Below, in pieces: positions 16,201 to 21,182 of a stretch of 21,182 bases of DNA. Source of the DNA: a virus; the IMG/VR virus record IMGVR_UViG_3300013101_000124, positions 1-21,182 of that record; one strand, given 5' to 3'. The position numbers and the translations under genes are program-made. Below the pieces are notes generated by a model that ran no database searches, had not been told where the DNA came from, and saw only the letters and a list, made by a program, of their open reading frames with translations. Positions within the stretch are counted from its first letter, which is position 1. Every line of letters starts with the position of its first letter.

Positions 16201-17078
16201 AGGTCAACAAAGGCATAATCTACAGACTACCAAAACCAATGGAGCTAGGGCTTGTTTTTGGGACTCTGCCTGAAATGGTTTTAGAAAAATTCTTTGGGGA
16301 TAACCCCGACGCCTTTGCAGAATTTAATGAGTCTATGTTAAACATGCTCACGCCTAGTATTTTACCGGACATATTAGTGCCTTTCACTGAGCAATACGCA
16401 AATAAGAATTTCTTTACAGGTAGGGACATAGTCCCCTCTCACATGGAACCTTTAATAAACGAATACGAATACAAAGACTATACTTCTGAAACGGCTAAGG
16501 CTTTAGGAAAGTTAATAGGAAGATTCGATAAGGATGCGTCGTTAGCTTCACCTTTAGTTATAAGTAATTATATTAGATCTTGGTCAGGGGCTTTAGGAAG
16601 TTACGCCGTTCAAGTGGCCGACGAAGCTTTAAGGCAAACAGGTGTTGCTAAAGACATCGTTAAACCGACTGCAACGCTTGCAGATATTCCGTTTATAAAA
16701 TCTTTTGTGATTAGGTACCCAAGCGCGGGCTCTGCGCAAATAGAAAGATTTTATAAAAACTTTGATAAAACTGAAACGGTTATGAAGACTATTAAAACCC
16801 TCGCAAAACGAGGAGACTTTGAAAACCTACAAAAAGAATTCGAAGACGAAGAGAATCAAAAATATATGGTCAATCTAAAAGGCGTTAGCAAAGCCCTATC
16901 TAGCCTTAGAGCTAGTATTTCAACTATATATAATAACCCAGATATGTCTAAAGATGATAAAAGGCAGTTAATAGATATATTGTATTTAAGGATGTCTCAA
17001 ACCGCTAGTATGGGAAACGGAATGTTAAAAATCAGAAGAGAAACTTTGGACGAAATTAAAAAAGAGAAAGGAAAATAA
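13269..17078 (+). CDS. Giant internal virion (ejection) protein at the T7 gp16 position
   Basis: A 1269-residue protein, close in size to T7 gp16. The N-terminal 50 residues form a small helical module ending in EIREHWGEKFPDM. Residues 135-190 and 222-250 are Gly/Ala-rich hydrophobic stretches with repeated GxxxG-like spacing, suited to inner-membrane insertion. From about 300 to 730 it is charged and helical. Residues about 740-930 (from ARNFFRD to a WW pair at 926-927) resemble a large polyvalent-protein-associated domain found in phage ejection proteins (LPD38-like), including REITLDFQRIGAKM. The C-terminus is helical and basic. I see no lytic transglycosylase motif, unlike T7 gp16. It probably forms the inner-membrane part of the ejection conduit. 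Start overlaps the previous stop (TAATG). Role by position, size and membrane-active segments. Confidence 0.82.
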   Translation: MATGLEDLESLRENGFTEIEVSAHKSQVSSSLNEAGFNDREIREHWGEKFPDMSGVENQFKENFKKNAATKKEGEVTGQTAPETKEGQPVPIQDEPVDEAKTFLEAVEAGFDMSVTGLLIEKPDVVLPENAEMAMRIAAGVGTLAGDFPAMVAGSLAGGSIGGVAGSVIPVGGTAVGAVVGGGAGAFALPSGMRQWLMDGYESGDINSFDDFWERASAAFIEGGKGAVIGAATAGAGAAVGVAAKTAAPIVKSTAALTTEVTTMTAIGGAMRGEIPEPVEFLEAAILIGGLKGASKITSKTAGRLSTKLRKMYAKDNAKPTEVYDLALKDPKFHKELLSENQPIPSMDRTISKEKLLNTPPSEFLVSKDLPKPILKTRNTPEMAKVLESIGIKSTKTPKDPDAPSGFREFYRQFVDKLDPINSATKLAESKTGGLKAEDNPYVAARMIPDAKAKALVFFEKETFNQKTFKKNGESLNSILQKSKDIESLEGFMVSKRALEKTAQEKVTGINIEAAKKVVKNHAKEFSETAKAVTEFSNRTLEYAKDSGLLSDKQFKSFLELNKDYVPFRRLLEPEAGIFKSRGGKAGSLKAFKGSEKKIQSPITSIVENTVDLIQLAEVNNAKIKFVEMIERSGMTDLVTRVKNPAKPIRVSAKELSKKLNVSEELLNDITVFTAVSKNLGKNQFEVIRDGKRQVYETKPDLADALQKLGGDVSSSNVLVNLSRGVTRFKKLTITFTPDFIARNFFRDVITASVFSVKKGVSPFQVAGAMKDMVGKSDTYWNWYKSGGANGAFLELNNKYITKNITSLQKQTNFMDSALNVMGKPIEMMRVGANLVEQGVRLAEFKNVTKGRSDKTTLLEGGFAAREITLDFQRIGAKMSAFNAITAFQNVAIQGLDKTIRAFEADPIRTGTKAMAYITTPSVILWWANKDDLRVRDLPGWQKAAFWIIPTDSWENVEPSEAEGLSPHLVRQQDGKTQVNKGIIYRLPKPMELGLVFGTLPEMVLEKFFGDNPDAFAEFNESMLNMLTPSILPDILVPFTEQYANKNFFTGRDIVPSHMEPLINEYEYKDYTSETAKALGKLIGRFDKDASLASPLVISNYIRSWSGALGSYAVQVADEALRQTGVAKDIVKPTATLADIPFIKSFVIRYPSAGSAQIERFYKNFDKTETVMKTIKTLAKRGDFENLQKEFEDEENQKYMVNLKGVSKALSSLRASISTIYNNPDMSKDDKRQLIDILYLRMSQTASMGNGMLKIRRETLDEIKKEKGK

Positions 17079-17081
17079 GTC

Positions 17082-20000
17082 ATGGCAATTACAACTTTAA
17101 ACAATAGAGTATCTTATGCAGGGGATGACGGAACGACCGTGTTTTCTTTTCCAAATAAGTTTCTATTAGATGCGGATTTAGTGGTTATAATTAGAGATGC
17201 TCTAGACGTTGAAACCGTTCAAACTATTACAACTCACTATACAGTTTCAGGTGCGGGCGTAGACGCGGGCGGCAACGTAACTATGATAACACCCCCTGCA
17301 ACGGGCGAGACCTTAATCATTTACAGAGACCCTAGCCCTACTCAGGAATTAGATTTAAGAGAAAATGATTCAGCTCCCGCTGAAGCGCAAGAAACGGCGT
17401 ATGACAAACTAACGATGCTTGTTCAAAGACTTATAGATATAGATGAGAGAACTATTAGTTTATCAGATGGGTTCACAGATACTTTTGATTTAACATTACC
17501 GTCGGAGTTAACTGCGGACACTGTGATAGGTGTTAACGCCGGCGGAACTGCTTTAGAAATGAAGACAGGCGACGATTTAATGTCACTTGCAGGGGCCTTA
17601 CTAATAGCAAATGATTTGAGTGATTTAAATTCAGTGTCTACAGCACTTGTTAATTTAGGAATTAATCTTTATGACTCTAGAATAACTACTAACGCTTCAG
17701 GGGTCTCAACAAATGTAACAGACATTAACGCTCTTGAAACTACTCTTTCAGGTGGTACGGGCGCAGTAGTTTGGACAACACTCGCGCAGACGCTATCAAA
17801 TAAAACTTTTTCAGATCCGATTATGGCAGCGGACGGAACCTCTAGTTTACCGAGTTATACTTTTTCAGCGGATTTAAACACTGGAATGTATAGGTCAACT
17901 GCAGATACTTTAGAATTAGTAGGCGGCGGGTATGCTGCTCTTCAAGTAAAAAAATCAACTGGGAGTTTTGCTAACATTGGAATGGGCGGTAACGCTTCAG
18001 TGAGTGATTCGTTTCCCTTATTAATAGAAAGAAATATTGCTGCAGGCATGACGATTCAAGCCGCTAATCCAAACGGCGGAGCTAGTGCGGCTAGTAAAAT
18101 AGTTTTAAAAGCGGGAATAGGAAGCGTTGATACCGGCGAGATTGCGCTTTGGCCTACGGCTCAAACACTCCATGCCTACCAAAATAGATTAGTAATTAGG
18201 TCGTCCGACTCCGCAGCGGGTATTTCTCTTGTAGGAAGTGGAAGTGGTGCCGACGATGTAAGAATATACAATGGTGGTGTTGCATCCACGAATGAAAACA
18301 TAAGATTTAATGCTGATTATTCAATGCAAATCATGCAAGAAATTTCAACCCCTGCAAGCCCTTCAGCGAATACGCATAAGCTTTACGCGAAATCTGATGG
18401 GAAATTATATAGACTTAATAGCGCAGGGGATGAAAAAGAATTAGGCGCGGGCTCAGGTAGTGGAGTTAACTTTATTACTAACCCGGATATAGAATCCAAT
18501 ACCAACGATTGGAATTTATATAAAGACGCCGCAGGCGCAGAGCCAGTAGACGGGACGGGCGGGACATCAACTTTAAATTTAACTAGAATAACAACCTCAG
18601 GGTTTGTTTTATCTGGGACCGGATCGCTTAACCTAGGACAAGTCGCAGGTACCGACCGACAAGGTGAGGGTGCGAGCGCGGACATAGTCATAGATAACGA
18701 GTATATGCTTAAAACAATTATAGTTAGATTTACCTACGCGACTAGTCTCACCTTTATAAGCGGAGAATTTAAAGCTTTTGTTTATGACGTTGATAATGCA
18801 ACGCTATTAGGGCCTTTAAGTAATGACAACGATGGTGAAATTATTAATGGGGGACTAGATTCTGGCGGGGTTGGCATTGAAAATTCTAGAAACTTCTTAG
18901 GGACCTTCACTGCGACAGACAGTTTAAATTATAGAATTATACTTCATAGACCTACTACCTCGACAGTGGGTTCCGAATTATATTTGGATACAATAAAAGC
19001 GGGTCCAGATACTTTTGGCCCTGGGTATATCGGTACAAACCCACAAGCCTACACCCCAACCTTTACAGGATTTGGAACCGTAACAGGCGTAGAAGTTTCC
19101 CATTGGAGAGAAGGTAAATTTTTAAAAATAAGGGGACGAGTTACCGCAGGAACACTTACCGCTGTAGAAGCGAGAGTTAGCTTTCCTAATAGTTTAGTAT
19201 CTGACCCGGTAGCACTACCAAATATACAGAAAGTTGGTATGGCGGGATATAGTCCCTCATTCGCTAGGGATTTATATACACTTGGTGAGCCTAGTGTAAG
19301 TTACTTCACCTTTTCTGTTCAATCAGGTGGGGCGTTTAATAAACTAACAGGAACATCTTTAGGGTCTCCTGGAGAAATATTTACTTTTGATGCTGAAATA
19401 CCTATTGAAACTTGGCAAGCTTCCAACCTAATCTCAACTCAAGAGGCTAATTACTTAACTATAAAGGCTAAATATATAACAACCGCAGGGCAATCAATTA
19501 CTAATGCGGCCCCTGCGACAAACATAGTTGACTATGGGACTTCAGATTATGACACCCACAGCTCGGTTACTACAGGAGCGGCTTGGAAATTTACAGCCGC
19601 AAGAGCGGGTAAATTTGACGTTAAAATATTTAATTTATTCGCAGCCACTTCGACGTTTGCAGTAGGTGAACGACTTATAGGCTACATATATAAAAACGGC
19701 GTACAAGATACCTATATCGCTTTTATGTTTGGCAGTGGGGCAACTAATAACGTCGCCGCGATAGGTAGTGCATCAGTATTACTCGCTAAAGATGACTATA
19801 TAGACATTCGACTGGACCAAAATAGCGGGGGGGCTTTAAGTTTATCCACTAACACCGGGGCTAACCATATATCTATAACAGAGGATGTGGATTTTAAAAC
19901 TTTTGGGGTTTATAAAGTCGATGAATTAGTTGAGTCTCAAGGCCAGCCGTTCACTTTTCCGGCTTGGGCGGGACCTGCTAACTGGCTTGATATAGTTAAT

Positions 20001-20327
20001 TTTGATCTAAGTTTCGGGACCTGGCAAGTCGAAATCATAGCTAGGCACAGAACGTCTTCCGGGGTCACGCCAGGAGCAGCAAGTGACGTTTATACTCACA
20101 TTCACACCGTAAGTGGAAACAACGCCGGAACTCTTCTGTATGGAGAAAATGCGTCCGTTGCCCCTATGCCTAACGCTATACTACAGTCTATGCACCATAC
20201 CTTTATATCCGAGATAACCGTTACGGATACCACAACATACTATTTAAAACAAAAATGTGATGTTAACCCGACGGCTAGTTCTCTAAGATTAGATTATTAT
20301 AAAGTAATAGCTAGAAGGATTAAATAA
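17082..20327 (+). CDS. Modular tail fibre / receptor-binding protein
   Basis: A 1081-residue fibre. Residues 1-150 resemble the T7 gp17-type virion-anchoring domain: NNRVSYAGDDGTTVFSFPNKF, a central strand set with YTVSG, an IIYRDPSPTQ strand, and an acidic helix ending in DIDERTISLSD. Residues about 249-275 carry a shaft motif common in phage fibres (DGTSSLPSYTFSADLNTGMYR). Residues 463-640 form a beta-rich module opening NFITNPDIESNTNDW, like carbohydrate-binding domains. Residues 657-760 contain YTPTFTGFGTVTG and RVTAGTLTAVEARVSFP, a recurrent phage fibre-tip module. Two further beta-sandwich domains, about 790-935 and 945-1080, look C1q/TNF-like. No chaperone-type peptidase end or C-type lectin variable region is seen. 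It probably forms trimers that bind a surface glycan. Ribosome site AAAGGA. Module boundaries are approximate. Confidence 0.88.
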   Translation: MAITTLNNRVSYAGDDGTTVFSFPNKFLLDADLVVIIRDALDVETVQTITTHYTVSGAGVDAGGNVTMITPPATGETLIIYRDPSPTQELDLRENDSAPAEAQETAYDKLTMLVQRLIDIDERTISLSDGFTDTFDLTLPSELTADTVIGVNAGGTALEMKTGDDLMSLAGALLIANDLSDLNSVSTALVNLGINLYDSRITTNASGVSTNVTDINALETTLSGGTGAVVWTTLAQTLSNKTFSDPIMAADGTSSLPSYTFSADLNTGMYRSTADTLELVGGGYAALQVKKSTGSFANIGMGGNASVSDSFPLLIERNIAAGMTIQAANPNGGASAASKIVLKAGIGSVDTGEIALWPTAQTLHAYQNRLVIRSSDSAAGISLVGSGSGADDVRIYNGGVASTNENIRFNADYSMQIMQEISTPASPSANTHKLYAKSDGKLYRLNSAGDEKELGAGSGSGVNFITNPDIESNTNDWNLYKDAAGAEPVDGTGGTSTLNLTRITTSGFVLSGTGSLNLGQVAGTDRQGEGASADIVIDNEYMLKTIIVRFTYATSLTFISGEFKAFVYDVDNATLLGPLSNDNDGEIINGGLDSGGVGIENSRNFLGTFTATDSLNYRIILHRPTTSTVGSELYLDTIKAGPDTFGPGYIGTNPQAYTPTFTGFGTVTGVEVSHWREGKFLKIRGRVTAGTLTAVEARVSFPNSLVSDPVALPNIQKVGMAGYSPSFARDLYTLGEPSVSYFTFSVQSGGAFNKLTGTSLGSPGEIFTFDAEIPIETWQASNLISTQEANYLTIKAKYITTAGQSITNAAPATNIVDYGTSDYDTHSSVTTGAAWKFTAARAGKFDVKIFNLFAATSTFAVGERLIGYIYKNGVQDTYIAFMFGSGATNNVAAIGSASVLLAKDDYIDIRLDQNSGGALSLSTNTGANHISITEDVDFKTFGVYKVDELVESQGQPFTFPAWAGPANWLDIVNFDLSFGTWQVEIIARHRTSSGVTPGAASDVYTHIHTVSGNNAGTLLYGENASVAPMPNAILQSMHHTFISEITVTDTTTYYLKQKCDVNPTASSLRLDYYKVIARRIK

Positions 20328-20328
20328 A

Positions 20329-20544
20329 ATGCAATTCAATGACTTTATATATTGGGCTTTTTTATCGGTTATTTCTGGTGCAGCGGTTTATGGTGTTGGC
20401 ATTTTAACAAAACTAAACGACTCTATAAAAAAACTTAATGTTACCGTGGCGCAAATGATAGTTAAGCATGAATATCACGACAAAGAGATTGAAGAGCTTA
20501 AAGGTGACTTAAAAGAGCTAAGACGTCTTTGTAGTATTAACTAA
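20329..20544 (+). CDS. Small membrane protein with coiled coil (holin- or spanin-like?)
   Basis: A 71-residue protein with one clear membrane segment at about residues 8-27 (YWAFLSVISGAAVYGVGIL) and a charged amphipathic helix at 30-66 containing KLNDSIKKLN and DKEIEELKGDLKELRR. The ATG lies one base after the fibre stop, and AAGGA in the end of the fibre gene can serve as ribosome site. In T7 the holin gene 17.5 occupies the place just after the fibre. The topology, one N-terminal membrane anchor followed by a coiled coil, also fits an inner-membrane spanin, although 71 residues is short. Without an endolysin in view neither role is shown. Confidence 0.62.
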   Translation: MQFNDFIYWAFLSVISGAAVYGVGILTKLNDSIKKLNVTVAQMIVKHEYHDKEIEELKGDLKELRRLCSIN

Positions 20545-20560
20545 ACAAAAAGGGGACATA

Positions 20561-20899
20561 ATGGGAAAAGGAATTAAAGAGATAAAAGAGCTATTAGTTT
20601 TTATAGCGTTACTAATTAATGCCTCAGACAGGGCCACAAAAGACGGTCTAGGAATCGACGACATAGTTCTTTATATGCCTGCACTTTTAAAAGCGCCTGA
20701 AGCTTTTATGGGAATGGCAGAAATGAACGCGGAGTTTAATGACTTAAGTCTTGATGAAGTAAAAGAGTTAGAAGTTCTTTTGTCAAAAGAGCTTGATCTT
20801 GTAGACGATAAGTTAGAGGGATTAGTTGAAAAATCATTAGGGCTATTAGTTCAGATAGTAGCGTTGATTAAAGAGATAAAAGGCTTAAGATCTGCGTAA
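20561..20899 (+). CDS. Helical phage protein of unknown function
   Basis: A 112-residue acidic, almost wholly helical protein. It contains KEIKELLVFIALLINASDRA (6-25), a DDIVLYMPALLKAPEAF segment and a long C-terminal hydrophobic-faced helix GLLVQIVALIKEIKGL. A ribosome site AAGGGGA lies about 6 bases before ATG. I recall small phage proteins of this general type, with an amphipathic N-terminal helix, a central linker and an acidic DLVDDKLEGLVEK region, near fibre and lysis genes, but no function is known to me. The hydrophobic helices could lie on or insert in a membrane. It is best called hypothetical, possibly linked to lysis with the preceding membrane protein. Confidence 0.62.
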   Translation: MGKGIKEIKELLVFIALLINASDRATKDGLGIDDIVLYMPALLKAPEAFMGMAEMNAEFNDLSLDEVKELEVLLSKELDLVDDKLEGLVEKSLGLLVQIVALIKEIKGLRSA

Positions 20900-20938
20900 A
20901 TCTATTTTAGTTTTATTAATTGTTAAATTTTTAATATA

Positions 20939-20963
20939 TGTGGGTAGGGATATCTTACCCACA
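20939..20963 (+). promoter_or_regulatory. Strong RNA hairpin before the lipoprotein gene
   Basis: TGTGGGTAGG (20939-20948) pairs with CTTACCCACA (20954-20963): ten pairs with one G-U and a 5-base loop GATAT. It ends 12 bases before the lipoprotein ATG and directly abuts the weak ribosome region GCGAAAG. No T-run follows, so it is not a classic terminator. It may terminate or process the upstream transcript, or limit ribosome access to the lipoprotein start. The 76-base gap holding it is otherwise AT-rich, with no convincing sigma-70 promoter. Confidence 0.6.
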
Positions 20964-20975
20964 GCGAAAGACTTT

Positions 20976-21182
20976 ATGAAACGACATGAGTTTATTTCTT
21001 TTATATTCCTTGCGCTTATTATGATCTTAATGGTTTTGTTGGCGACAAGTTGTTCGTTAGTAAATCAAAAACTAGATTACAATAAAGTTTACAGAAGAGA
21101 CATAAAACTAGAAGTAAATGGCGAGACTTTTGACGGTGTAGCTGTGCCTTCTAGATCAATTTCATATAGAATTAAAATGCAA
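20976..21182 (+). CDS. Putative lipoprotein, start of gene (cut by the window end)
   Basis: An open frame of 69 codons running off the right edge. It begins MKRHEF, a short basic n-region, followed by a hydrophobic core rich in Phe, Ile, Leu and Met and a lipobox-like LATSC with cysteine at residue 26, so a lipoprotein signal peptide is likely. The mature part starts CSLVNQKLDYNK and continues with a beta-rich segment (IKLEVNGETFDGVAV). The ATG was chosen for the best signal-peptide shape; the ribosome site is weak (GCGAAAG). The same frame stays open upstream to 20889 and would encode a second hydrophobic stretch, but with no ATG and only CTG or GTG (20940, inside the hairpin) starts. Candidates are an outer-membrane spanin or a superinfection-exclusion or receptor-masking lipoprotein; the visible part cannot decide. 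Confidence 0.65.
   Translation, partial: MKRHEFISFIFLALIMILMVLLATSCSLVNQKLDYNKVYRRDIKLEVNGETFDGVAVPSRSISYRIKMQ

Noticed and set aside
19449-20327. Diversity-generating retroelement variable region at the fibre tip, suggested by the BPP-1-like head genes
   Set aside because: The fibre end lacks a C-type lectin-like terminus, and no reverse transcriptase or near-repeat template was seen in the window.
20938-20979. Tiny 13-codon frame starting ATG at 20938, ending in the ATGA at the lipoprotein start
   Set aside because: Lies largely in the hairpin, has no ribosome site and is too short to support; the start/stop overlap may be chance.
1-21182. tRNA genes, CRISPR arrays, insertion sequences, integrase/attachment sites, long direct repeats
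   Set aside because: Gaps between genes are at most about 145 bases and none folds as a tRNA or holds spaced repeats; no transposase or integrase motif appears in any frame read. Lysogeny functions could lie outside the window.

Overview
The window is part of the late region of a tailed bacteriophage with podovirus (short-tailed, T7-like) architecture. All recognisable genes lie on the + strand. They are packed almost end to end, and many are joined by TAATG or ATGA stop/start overlaps. The DNA is moderately AT-rich with AGA/AGG-rich arginine codons, and TGA is used as a stop, so code 11 fits. A putative lipoprotein with a lipobox at the right edge suggests a Gram-negative host. The host genus cannot be named from the sequence.

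Layout: (1) 1-1162 is the end of an upstream gene followed by three small genes: a calcineurin-like metallophosphoesterase, a Fis-type helix-turn-helix protein and a zinc-ribbon/coiled-coil protein. (2) 1162-4931 is packaging and portal: large terminase, a small acidic protein, T7 gp8-type portal and a small Bbp19-like protein. (3) 4935-7943 is the head: scaffold, major capsid protein, probable cement/decoration protein and two small accessory proteins. Hairpins lie before and after the capsid/cement pair. (4) 7960-10840 is the tail tube: gp11-like and gp12-like proteins. (5) 10844-17078 is the ejection machinery: gp13-like GNAT-fold protein, gp14-like protein, a gp15-position protein and a 1269-residue gp16-position protein. 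(6) 17082-20327 is a 1081-residue modular tail fibre. (7) 20329-21182 holds a small membrane/coiled-coil protein, a helical protein of unknown function and the start of a lipoprotein gene preceded by a strong RNA hairpin; this may be the edge of a lysis or host-exclusion module.

From portal to fibre the order parallels T7 genes 8-17. The terminase, however, lies upstream of the portal, and the capsid, cement and Bbp19-like proteins look closer to the Bordetella phage BPP-1 type of podovirus than to T7 itself. Together these genes would package DNA, build the head and tail, recognise the host and eject DNA. No replication genes, RNA polymerase, integrase, endolysin, tRNA, CRISPR array, insertion sequence or reverse transcriptase is visible here.

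The parts least explained by known families are the small genes before the terminase, where no standard small terminase is evident, the hairpin-flanked capsid transcription unit, and the membrane-protein/lipoprotein cluster at the right end.
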